From Alphaproteobacteria bacterium (GTDB taxonomy: Bacteria; Pseudomonadota; Alphaproteobacteria; Micavibrionales; Micavibrionaceae), in NCBI GenBank assembly GCA_030424975.1, contig JAUHVY010000002.1:1-64000 (forward strand): a stretch of DNA of 64,000 nucleotides, given 5' to 3'. The position numbers and the translations under genes were made by a program. A model generated the notes under the pieces. That model searched no databases. It was not told where the DNA came from and was given only the letters and a program-made list of their open reading frames with translations. Positions 48,820 through 57,256 of this stretch are shown in pieces. The first letter of the stretch is position 1. Each line of letters begins with the position of its first letter.

Positions 48820-49591
48820 TATTCAAGATCGCTTTGAAAACACCATTTTACGCAAAGCAGGCGACCTGCCCGATGCGGCAAATGACCTGCGTGATCTATT
48901 CATATCCGATCATATCGATATAAAAGACCGCATGAGCGTTTATCACAATAACGTTATCGGCTCTGTTTCCAATGCATTAGCCGCCACATTCCCACTGCTC
49001 AATAACTTGGTCGGCGAGGCCTTCCTAAAATCTACGGCACGCGCTTTTGTCATTGAAAACCCACCAAAGGCCGGATGCATGCACCATTACGGCGATGGAT
49101 TTGACAATTTCATTCGCGGATTTGAACCCGCAAAAAACTATCCGTATCTAGGGGACGTTGCGGCTTTTGAATATGCGATGAACGCAGCCTATTACGCGTA
49201 TGACGATGACGCACTCACGCCTGCAAGCTTGGAGCAAATTCCAGCAGAAGATCTGCACGACATTCATTTACACCTCAGAAAATCCGCGCACTTGATTGCC
49301 TCGCCATACCCCCTTGGCGATATTCGGCGTTTTTGTCTGAATGAAACAACAGATCAACCCGATTTATCAGGCATGAGCGCGTATCGCGCCCTGATCTTGC
49401 GCCCAGCTATGGAGGTTGAAATCATCGCGCTCAACCAAGGAGAGTTTGATTTCCTTTCATATATTCAAAACGGCAAAAAGCTTGGAGCCGCTCTGGATCA
49501 CACATTATCGGCTCATCCGGATTTTGATTTTATGAAATTCTTAAAACGTCACCTTACGCTTGAAACTTTTTGTGCGCTTCCACCGAATTAA
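48803..49591 (+). CDS. bufC: DUF2063 partner protein of the MNIO
   Basis: This 262-residue protein begins with a helical DUF2063 domain (ILRKAGDLPDAANDLRDLF, SVYHNNVIGSVSNALAATFP, GDGFDNFIRGFEPAKNYPYL). DUF2063 proteins act as RiPP recognition/delivery partners of DUF692 enzymes in bufferin and related pathways. GGAG lies 6 nt before the ATG inside the end of bufB, showing translational coupling. It is usual family size. Confidence 0.9.
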   Translation: MAKLRDIQDRFENTILRKAGDLPDAANDLRDLFISDHIDIKDRMSVYHNNVIGSVSNALAATFPLLNNLVGEAFLKSTARAFVIENPPKAGCMHHYGDGFDNFIRGFEPAKNYPYLGDVAAFEYAMNAAYYAYDDDALTPASLEQIPAEDLHDIHLHLRKSAHLIASPYPLGDIRRFCLNETTDQPDLSGMSAYRALILRPAMEVEIIALNQGEFDFLSYIQNGKKLGAALDHTLSAHPDFDFMKFLKRHLTLETFCALPPN

Positions 49592-49626
49592 AACAAGATA
49601 TAACAAAATGATAAGTAAAAAAATTC

Positions 49627-50091
49627 ATGACTCTAATTTTCAAACTATATAACAAAATTATTCGTTTTTCAGATCGATTTTTAATACATGTTTTAAACCT
49701 TAGCATTCGCCTTTTCATGGCCCATATATTTTTCAAATCAGGCCAGTTAAGGCTCAATGATTATTTAAACGGGCAATGGCACAACCAAGTAACCGCCTTT
49801 AGCGAATACCACCCCATTCCCGGTGTTCCTGCTGAAATAGGAGCCTTCGCCGGAACTGCCGGTGAAATCATTCTGCCGATTTTACTCGCATTCGGAATAT
49901 TTACACGCCTTGGCGCGGCAGGCCTTTTGGTTATGACATTAACAATCCAATTTCTTGTCCCCGAAGACTATGGCGTTTCCAACCCCGATCACTATATGTG
50001 GATGTTATTACTTGCGGTTCCTATGCTACATGGCGGCGGAGTATTTTCAGCAGACCACATTGCAAGAAAATTTCTTTTTAAAAAGGCTTGA
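49627..50091 (+). CDS. DoxX family membrane protein
   Basis: This 154-residue, four-helix membrane protein matches the DoxX family (LFMAHIFFKSGQLRLNDY near residue 30; AGTAGEIILPILLAFGIFTR near 75). DoxX proteins often end bufferin/DUF692 operons. Their role there is unknown, possibly redox or quinone related. It lies 35 bp after bufC and is the likely last gene of the operon. Confidence 0.87.
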   Translation: MTLIFKLYNKIIRFSDRFLIHVLNLSIRLFMAHIFFKSGQLRLNDYLNGQWHNQVTAFSEYHPIPGVPAEIGAFAGTAGEIILPILLAFGIFTRLGAAGLLVMTLTIQFLVPEDYGVSNPDHYMWMLLLAVPMLHGGGVFSADHIARKFLFKKA

Positions 50092-50152
50092 TTGTCCGCA
50101 TTAAAAGATTACCCTATGGCCTATTATTTAACGGCATAAGGCATACACGTCC

Positions 50153-50857
50153 ATGACGGCAGAAACGCCCGAAGATGAAGAGCAGCGCAAAAAAGAGCGC
50201 AGCGAACGCATCCGAAAACGCAAGCTAAAGAACAAGCGCAAAACCCTGATGAAAAAAGTCTACTGGCTTCTTTTTGCGGTAGGCATTGTTATCGCCGACC
50301 AAATCAGCAAATGGGCGGTGATGGAACAATTCTTCCGCGATAAAATAACGCGCGGACAAGTTAATATCGGTTTTATTGAATGGTACCTTAATACGCCTGA
50401 AAAAATCCCGACTATGGGTGTTCCTGTAACATCCTTTTTCAATCTGGTAATGGCATGGAATACGGGCGTTAGTTTCAGCCTGTTTAATGATGGCGGAAAA
50501 TACGCCCCCTATATCCTAAGCGCGCTTGCCCTTGGTATCGCCGGAATGTTCGCGGTTTGGTTATGGCGCTCTACAAAAAATTTCCAAGGGCTTTGCTACG
50601 CCATGGTTATTGGCGGCGCTATCGGCAATGTACTTGACCGCCTTCGCTTTGGAGCGGTCATCGACTTCCTCGATTTTCATATCGCCGACTATCACTGGCC
50701 GGCCTTTAATGTGGCCGATGTTTCGATTGTTGTAGGAATATCCGTGTTGATAATTCTGTCTTTCTACTTTGAAATTCGTACCGTAAGGCGATATCGTAAT
50801 CGTATAAAAGCCAGAACAAAAAATTACAAATATATGAAAGATACATTTAAAACGTAG
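50153..50857 (+). CDS. lspA: Lipoprotein signal peptidase (signal peptidase II)
   Basis: This 234-residue aspartic protease cleaves prolipoprotein signal peptides after lipidation. Catalytic aspartates are D162 in GGAIGNVLDRLRFG and D189 in WPAFNVADVSI; four membrane helices surround them. The N-terminal ~32 residues are an unusual Lys/Arg/Glu-rich cytoplasmic extension (a start at MKKVYWLLF is possible), and there is a short loop insertion around residues 75-90. It lies 5 bp upstream of a lipoprotein gene, its likely client. Confidence 0.93.
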   Translation: MTAETPEDEEQRKKERSERIRKRKLKNKRKTLMKKVYWLLFAVGIVIADQISKWAVMEQFFRDKITRGQVNIGFIEWYLNTPEKIPTMGVPVTSFFNLVMAWNTGVSFSLFNDGGKYAPYILSALALGIAGMFAVWLWRSTKNFQGLCYAMVIGGAIGNVLDRLRFGAVIDFLDFHIADYHWPAFNVADVSIVVGISVLIILSFYFEIRTVRRYRNRIKARTKNYKYMKDTFKT

Positions 50858-50862
50858 ATAAC

Positions 50863-51396
50863 ATGATGCAGAAAAGATTTTTAAAAACCCTTTGTTTATT
50901 CTCCGCCCTTACCCTTGGTGCTTGCGATACGAATGTGCGCGACCAATTAGGTTTAACCAAGGAATCACCGGATGAATTTGCCGTTATCACACGTGCACCG
51001 CTTGAAATACCGCCATCACTTGCCTTGCCGCCGCCAACCCCAGGCATGCCAAGACCACAAGAAACAGCGGCGATCAATCAGGCAAAGAACGCCGTTTTAG
51101 GCAATAGCAACCAAACGCAAACATCAAAATCCACCAGTGCTGCTGAATCTATTCTCCTGAATAAAACAGGTGCGGATGCGGCGGATCCGGCAATTCGAGC
51201 CAAGGTGAATACGGAAACCAAAGAAATGGCTGACCGCAACAAACCTGTCGCGCAAAAACTTATGAATATAGGCGGCGCAAAAGATGCACCATCTGCGACC
51301 GTTGTTGATGCGAAAAAAGAGCTTGAGCGTTTGCAGAAAAATGCAGCAGAAGGCAAAAGCGCAACAGATGGCGATACGCCAATGATTGACGAATAA
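50863..51396 (+). CDS. BamF-like DUF3035 lipoprotein
   Basis: This 177-residue protein has lipobox LGAC (C21). The segment DEFAVITRAPLEIPPSLALP and following PPPTPGMPRPQE is the DUF3035 (PF11233) signature; in Caulobacter this family (BamF) is a subunit of the outer-membrane beta-barrel assembly machine. The C-terminal half is Ala/Lys/Asp-rich and likely disordered. It is downstream of lspA by 5 bp and upstream of the M16 protease pair. Confidence 0.85.
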   Translation: MMQKRFLKTLCLFSALTLGACDTNVRDQLGLTKESPDEFAVITRAPLEIPPSLALPPPTPGMPRPQETAAINQAKNAVLGNSNQTQTSKSTSAAESILLNKTGADAADPAIRAKVNTETKEMADRNKPVAQKLMNIGGAKDAPSATVVDAKKELERLQKNAAEGKSATDGDTPMIDE

Positions 51397-51429
51397 AAAC
51401 GCCTTTTCATATCCAAAGAGGAAAATGAC

Positions 51430-52866
51430 ATGAAAAAGATCACATTTTTCACGCTTGCGGTTTTGGCTATGCCACTCCCTATACAGGCCGCAATCGCACG
51501 TGATGCTACTACGCCAAAAGCCGAAACCGCAGCAACACAAGAAAAGGTCTTTAACGCGCAATCCTTCATGCTCGATAACGGTATGCAGGTGGTTGTCGTT
51601 GAAAATAATCGTGTGCCGGTCATTACGCATATGGTTTGGTACCGCGCAGGTGCCGCCGACGAGCCACGCGGAAAGTCAGGTATCGCACATTTCCTGGAAC
51701 ATTTAATGTTCAAAGGGCAAGAACATGAAAAACTTGGTTCATTAGAGCCCGGAGAATTCTCTCGCATTGTACGCTCTCTTGGCGGACAAGATAACGCCTT
51801 CACATCACAAGATTTTACTGCTTACTACCAAACGATCGCAAGCGAGCATTTGGAAAGAGTCATGACCATGGAAGCAGGCCGTATGCGTGGCATAAACGTT
51901 CCCGAAAAAGACTTCGAAGCCGAAAAGCTAGTGATACAAGAAGAACGCCGCCAAAGAACAGACAATAATCCACGCGCCCAGATGAATGAACAAATTCGCG
52001 ATGTCCTGTTTACCAATCACCCTTATGCCATTCCCGTTATCGGCTGGATGCACGAAGTATTTGATTTAAAATGGACGGATGCCCATGCCTTTTACGACAC
52101 ATATTATGCGCCGAATAATGCCATCCTGATTGTTTCAGGTGATGTCAAAGCGCAAGATGTTCTTGAAATTGCAAAGCGCACGTACGGCTTGATGAAGCCC
52201 ACAGAAATTCCAGAGCGCAAACGCACAACATCCCCCCCGTTTATTGCACAAACAAAAGTTACATTGCATCACGACACAATCAAAGAGCCCGGATTTATGC
52301 GCATTTATCGCGCACCGAGCTTCCGCCAAGATAAAAAAGCATCGCTTGCTCTTCAGGTTCTGGAAGATATTTTAGGCGGCGGACCTACTTCGCGCCTGTA
52401 CAAGTCACTTGTCGTTGATCAAAAAATTGCAACGAATGCATCCTTTTCTTATTCCGGCACGTCATGGGATGACGGCACAATCGGTATTACCGCAACACCT
52501 GCGCCCGGACACAGTTTAGACGAAGTAGAAGAAGCAATAGAAGAACAATTACGCGTACTTATTCGTGATGGCATCACCGATGAAGAATTAAAAGATTCCA
52601 TTACCCGCATGCAGGCCGAAGCGATATTTGCACGCGATTCAATATCAGGCCCCGCCATGATTATCGGCTACTCATTAGTAACAGGATCGACATTAGATGA
52701 TATTGAAACATGGCCATCCCAAATAGAGGCCATAACAAAACGTGACATTAATCTTGTTACACAAAAATACATTAACCCGGATGAACCGTTTCATCTACCG
52801 CCCGTTACGGGCATCTTGCTCCCCGCGGAACAGCAGGCCGCAGAACATAATGAAAAGGTGAAATAA
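51430..52866 (+). CDS. M16 family zinc metallopeptidase (active subunit)
   Basis: This 478-residue, PqqL/mitochondrial-processing-peptidase-like protein has a signal peptide ending near residue 24 (AAIARD). The inverted zinc motif HxxEH is H87-E90-H91 in GIAHFLEHLMFKG, and the downstream glutamate is in EKLVIQEER. It is therefore probably a periplasmic protease. It is followed after 2 bp by a paralogue without the motif, the common active/inactive pair arrangement. Confidence 0.92.
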   Translation: MKKITFFTLAVLAMPLPIQAAIARDATTPKAETAATQEKVFNAQSFMLDNGMQVVVVENNRVPVITHMVWYRAGAADEPRGKSGIAHFLEHLMFKGQEHEKLGSLEPGEFSRIVRSLGGQDNAFTSQDFTAYYQTIASEHLERVMTMEAGRMRGINVPEKDFEAEKLVIQEERRQRTDNNPRAQMNEQIRDVLFTNHPYAIPVIGWMHEVFDLKWTDAHAFYDTYYAPNNAILIVSGDVKAQDVLEIAKRTYGLMKPTEIPERKRTTSPPFIAQTKVTLHHDTIKEPGFMRIYRAPSFRQDKKASLALQVLEDILGGGPTSRLYKSLVVDQKIATNASFSYSGTSWDDGTIGITATPAPGHSLDEVEEAIEEQLRVLIRDGITDEELKDSITRMQAEAIFARDSISGPAMIIGYSLVTGSTLDDIETWPSQIEAITKRDINLVTQKYINPDEPFHLPPVTGILLPAEQQAAEHNEKVK

Positions 52867-52868
52867 CC

Positions 52869-54233
52869 ATGCGTTACAAAATCATAATTCATACAATGTT
52901 CGTCGTAATGGCTTTATGCCTTATAAATCTTCCCGCCTATGCAGATGATAAATATTTGGATATTCAGGAAGTCAAAACAGAAACAGGCATTACAGCGTGG
53001 CTCGTGGAAGATCATTCCGTGCCGATTATCGCCATGAATTTCGCCTTCGAAAATGCCGGCGCAAAAAATGACCCTACCGACAAGCAAGGTTTAACACGCT
53101 TGGCATCCAATACAATGGATGAAGGTGCAGGCGATATAAAAAGCCAGGAATTTCAAAAATTGCTGCGCGATTTATCGATCACCCTAAGCTTTGGTGCCTC
53201 GCGCGATCATTTCAGCGGAACCTTCAAAACCCTGACGCAGAACAAAGAAAAAGCATTTGAACTCTTGAAACTTGCGCTTACCGCTCCTCGCTTTGACGAA
53301 GAGCCAGTAGGACGCATGCGTGCGGCCAACCAATCTCGCATAAAAGCCTCTATGGCAGATCCTGACTGGATTGCAGCGCGCATTCAAAATGATGTGATCT
53401 TCGAAGGTCACCCATATGCCCTTAACAGCGGCGGTACACTTAGCTCTCTTGATGCAATTACGCCAGATGACCTGCGCACTTTTCACAAACGTCTTGGTAA
53501 AAACAATCTGATTATTGCTGTTGCGGGTGACATTAGCGCAGACGAATTGCGCACCCGCATTGATTCCGTTTTCGGATCTCTGCCTGTCGTTGAACAAAAC
53601 GAAAGCGCCGTTTTCGAAATGAAAAATGAAGGGAAAACATATCTGTATGAACAAGATATTCCCCAAACAATGATCGAAATATCACAACCCGGAATCGGAC
53701 GCAGTGATAAGGATTATTATGCGGCAAAAATAATGAACTTCATCTTGGGCGAATCCGGTTTTGGCTCCCGCCTAATGGAAGAAATTCGCGAAAAACGCGG
53801 CCTGACATATGGCATCTATTCATATCTACGTGACTACGAAGATACAGACATCATGCATGTTTCAACCTCCACAGTGAACGAGAGCGTTCCTGAAATGATA
53901 AAATTAATTCGTCAGGAATGGATAAAAATGCAAAGCTCACCCGTTACCGATACTGAATTAATGGATGCGAAGTCCTATATTATCGGTTCACTGCCACTTG
54001 CGCTGACATCAACCGATGCGATTGCATCGACAATGTTATCAATGCAACTGGATGATTTGCCGGTTGATTATCTTGATCACCGTGCGGAAAAGTTTGACGC
54101 GGTCACCGTTTTGGATATACAAAACGTGGCAAAACGTTTGCTGAACGATAAGAAATGGACAGTCGTCTTAGTCGGTCAACCAAACGGAGTAGAGAGCCCT
54201 GTCACAATTAAAGATATTCCCAATGTCGAATAA
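52869..54233 (+). CDS. M16 family protein, inactive partner subunit
   Basis: This 454-residue protein has a signal peptide ending near residue 25 (NLPAYADD). The position equivalent to HxxEH reads KQGLTRLASNTMDEG, so the zinc site is missing. The C-terminal M16 half is well kept (EIREKRGLTYGIYSYLRDY). Such proteins pair with an active M16 subunit as a heterodimer. Its last 11 bp overlap the start of pgi. Confidence 0.92.
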   Translation: MRYKIIIHTMFVVMALCLINLPAYADDKYLDIQEVKTETGITAWLVEDHSVPIIAMNFAFENAGAKNDPTDKQGLTRLASNTMDEGAGDIKSQEFQKLLRDLSITLSFGASRDHFSGTFKTLTQNKEKAFELLKLALTAPRFDEEPVGRMRAANQSRIKASMADPDWIAARIQNDVIFEGHPYALNSGGTLSSLDAITPDDLRTFHKRLGKNNLIIAVAGDISADELRTRIDSVFGSLPVVEQNESAVFEMKNEGKTYLYEQDIPQTMIEISQPGIGRSDKDYYAAKIMNFILGESGFGSRLMEEIREKRGLTYGIYSYLRDYEDTDIMHVSTSTVNESVPEMIKLIRQEWIKMQSSPVTDTELMDAKSYIIGSLPLALTSTDAIASTMLSMQLDDLPVDYLDHRAEKFDAVTVLDIQNVAKRLLNDKKWTVVLVGQPNGVESPVTIKDIPNVE

Positions 54234-55806
54234 TACACACGCAACCCCAATGCGTTCTGATCTGCCGGAATGGCGTAGATTAGAAGCACATGCACGTGAT
54301 TTTCAAAACACGAAAATAAAAGATTTATTCAACAATGATCCTGTGCGTTTTGATCATTTCACGGCTGCTTGCGGTCCGATTTTAATCGACTTTTCCAAAC
54401 AGTTAATGAATGAAACAACGCGCGATAATTTGCTAAAGCTAGCAGAGGCTTGTGACCTCGAAAACTGGCGTGAGCGCATGTTTACAGGCGATGCAATTAA
54501 CGTCACGGAAGAGCGCGCAGTGCTTCATACGGCACTACGAACAAAAAACAAAACACCGGTTTTAGTTGACGACAAAGATATCATCCCAAGCATCAAAGCC
54601 GCGCAAGAAAAAATGGAAACATTTTGTCGCGATTTCGATAAAAGCGATCGTTTTAATCATGTCGTCAATATCGGCATTGGCGGCTCTGACCTTGGTGCAA
54701 ATGTAGTGTGCGAAGCGCTGACGCCATATATTAACCGCAAAAAAACCTACCACTTTGTGTCAAATATCGATGCGACTGACTTGATGGAGGCCCTGCGTGA
54801 TGTTGATCCAGAAAAAACATTATTCATTATAACTTCAAAAACATTCACCACGCAGGAAACCCTGACCAATGCCTGCACGGCGCGCGATTGGTTACGTGAA
54901 AAATTGGGGCGTAATGATGTATCCGAACATTTCATTGCGGCCACACAAAACGTCGAAAAAGCCGTCGATTTCGGTATTTCAGAGGAAAATATTTTCCCGA
55001 TATGGGACTGGGTCGGCGGGCGATACTCGTTATGGTCAGCGGTTGGAATATCGATCGCACTCGCCATCGGGTATGATAATTACACCGCATTATTGGACGG
55101 TGCCTATACAATGGATAAACACTTCCGCGAGGCCCCACTTGCGGAAAACCTTCCTGTTATTCTGGGTTTAATCGGTGTTTGGAACCGTAACTTCCTGCAT
55201 TATGATGCCCTGTCTATTGTACCATATAATCAATATATGACGTTCCTGCCGTTTTACATGCAACAACTCGATATGGAATCAAACGGCAAAAGTGTCGACA
55301 GACAGGGACGCCGCGTGAATTACAATACCGGACCTATTATTTTAGGGGATGTTGGCACAAACGCACAGCACGCCTATTTCCAATTGCTTCACCAAGGCAC
55401 AAGCCCTATGCCATGTGACATTATCATGTGTGCTAAATCGCATAATGATATCGGTGATCATCATGTGAAATTGCTGGCGAATGCCTTGGCACAAACAAAG
55501 GCAATGATGGAAGGGCAAGATCACGAAGACCCGAACAAAGTTTTTGACGGCAACCGCCCGACAAACACATTGGTTTTAGATGAGTTAACCCCACATACAT
55601 TAGGCATGTTGTTATCTCTATATGAGCATAAAATCTTTGTGCAGGGCGTGATCTGGAATATCAATAGCTTTGATCAATGCGGCGTAGAGCTTGGCAAGGT
55701 CTTGGCCAAAGACATTATCCGTGATTTAGGTCTTGATGATATGCAGACAGACAGCTCTACCAAAGGGCTTTTGAAACACATTAAGTCTGTCAATACAAAC
55801 ATTTGA
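54223..55806 (+). CDS. pgi: Glucose-6-phosphate isomerase
   Basis: This 527-residue enzyme interconverts glucose-6-phosphate and fructose-6-phosphate. NIGIGGSDLGANVVCEAL, FIITSKTFTTQET, WVGGRYSLWSAVGIS and the late GVELGKVLAKDI are PGI signatures. The length is near that of the usual ~550-residue form. Its start overlaps the M16 partner gene by 11 bp, which suggests one transcript. Confidence 0.97.
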   Translation: MSNNTHATPMRSDLPEWRRLEAHARDFQNTKIKDLFNNDPVRFDHFTAACGPILIDFSKQLMNETTRDNLLKLAEACDLENWRERMFTGDAINVTEERAVLHTALRTKNKTPVLVDDKDIIPSIKAAQEKMETFCRDFDKSDRFNHVVNIGIGGSDLGANVVCEALTPYINRKKTYHFVSNIDATDLMEALRDVDPEKTLFIITSKTFTTQETLTNACTARDWLREKLGRNDVSEHFIAATQNVEKAVDFGISEENIFPIWDWVGGRYSLWSAVGISIALAIGYDNYTALLDGAYTMDKHFREAPLAENLPVILGLIGVWNRNFLHYDALSIVPYNQYMTFLPFYMQQLDMESNGKSVDRQGRRVNYNTGPIILGDVGTNAQHAYFQLLHQGTSPMPCDIIMCAKSHNDIGDHHVKLLANALAQTKAMMEGQDHEDPNKVFDGNRPTNTLVLDELTPHTLGMLLSLYEHKIFVQGVIWNINSFDQCGVELGKVLAKDIIRDLGLDDMQTDSSTKGLLKHIKSVNTNI

Positions 55807-55863
55807 TATTCAATATTAAAAAGCTTCTATACGCGTGCATGACTTTTGCTGTATAGTAAAATT

Positions 55864-57174
55864 ATGCTTGATACAAAACCCGCTATTCCTGCGCCGGACT
55901 CCCTTCCCCGTCTGTCGCAAGCTGAACTTAACGAAGTGATGGCGCGCCACACTATGTTTTTGCGCGGACAAATCGGCGGACGTCGTGCAATCATTCAATA
56001 TCACAATATCTCAGGCCTTAACTTTCATAATCAGGATTTATCACAAGCCGATTTCACAGGATCAAGCCTGCGCGATGCGGATCTGTCATTAGGCATATTT
56101 CGCAGCACATGTTTTTTTGCGTGTGACCTGCGCGATGCGGATTTATCGCATGCCAATTTATCACGCGCCGATTTGCGTGGCTCCCTCTTATCAGGGGCAT
56201 TAATGTCAGGCGCCGATTTACGCGATTCCGATATGCGCGAAGGCAAAATTCTTGAAAGCGGAAAAAAAGGTGAGCTTGTACAACGCCGACGAAACGGCAT
56301 CGAAGGTTCAGCCACCATTTTACATGGTGCACGTTTAAGCCATGCGGACCTTTCGGGCATTCGTGCGCGTTCCGCAGATTTTTCAAATGCAGATTTGTCA
56401 CGCGCAAAAACTCATGATGCAGATTTCAGCGGCGCATCATTCGAAGGAGCCAACCTTAGCAGCACAGATTTTACAGGCTCCATCCTGACCAAGGCGGATA
56501 TGAGTAATTCTATCCTTGCCGACACGGTTTTAGAAAACACAGAGCGCGGCGGCATTGTTCAGATTAACAGCATGACCAAAGAAGACATGGGACAGGTCAT
56601 TGATGAAAATGAACAAACACTGGACGAAATGATTGCCGAACATGTGTTATGGGTACAAACCGTTGGCAAACAAGGAAAACAACTAAACTTTAGCGGTTTT
56701 GACTTGCGTGAGGTGATCACCCTTCGATTACAGAGCCTTACCGCAATACGTGCGACCAACGCATCGTTTATTCATCTGGATTTAAGTAACGCCGCCATTC
56801 AAAGCGCCACACTGGATCATTCAGATTTCCGTGATTGCTACATGGAAAACATTGATCTGCGTGGTAGTAGCCTGAAAAACTGCCGCTTAACACGTGCAGA
56901 TTTGAGGGGCGCACGATTATGCCCGTTAAAATTCGAGAAAAAAGACGGCAGCCATATACTGCAACGTGTCAACCTTAGCGGTGCTGACTTGCGTTTTGCT
57001 AACCTTCAGGATATTGATCTGCGCGATGCGATTATGCTTGGCGTAAACCTTAGTAACGCAGATTTATCGGGCGCAGACCTGCGCCGAGCCGATTTAAGCG
57101 GTGCCATCCTTCACAATGTAACCTTCAGCAACGCACAGCTGGATCAAGCCATCATAAACTTCAATGATGTATAG
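55864..57174 (+). CDS. Two-module pentapeptide-repeat protein
   Basis: This 436-residue protein starts at the ATG at 55864 (MLDTKPAIP; a TTG at 55846 is less likely). Two blocks of A(D/N)LxX pentapeptides (for example LSHANLSRADLRGSLLSGAL; LSNADLSGADLRRADLSGAI) form right-handed quadrilateral helices. Each block is introduced by a related helix-type unit, ELNEVMARHTMFLRGQ and TLDEMIAEHVLWVQTVGKQG, so the protein looks like an internal duplication. No signal peptide. Function unknown; DNA-mimic or scaffold roles are known in the family. Confidence 0.88.
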   Translation: MLDTKPAIPAPDSLPRLSQAELNEVMARHTMFLRGQIGGRRAIIQYHNISGLNFHNQDLSQADFTGSSLRDADLSLGIFRSTCFFACDLRDADLSHANLSRADLRGSLLSGALMSGADLRDSDMREGKILESGKKGELVQRRRNGIEGSATILHGARLSHADLSGIRARSADFSNADLSRAKTHDADFSGASFEGANLSSTDFTGSILTKADMSNSILADTVLENTERGGIVQINSMTKEDMGQVIDENEQTLDEMIAEHVLWVQTVGKQGKQLNFSGFDLREVITLRLQSLTAIRATNASFIHLDLSNAAIQSATLDHSDFRDCYMENIDLRGSSLKNCRLTRADLRGARLCPLKFEKKDGSHILQRVNLSGADLRFANLQDIDLRDAIMLGVNLSNADLSGADLRRADLSGAILHNVTFSNAQLDQAIINFNDV

Positions 57175-57256
57175 ATCATAATTCATCCCCGTTATTCACA
57201 CGCATACATACAGGTTTTTATAACCAACACAAGCGTAACGCATTATAGTCCGAAAC

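Noticed and set aside
51078-51803. 241-codon frame antisense to the BamF-like and M16 genes
   Set aside because: It spans two real genes and their gap on the opposite strand, with no recognisable domain.
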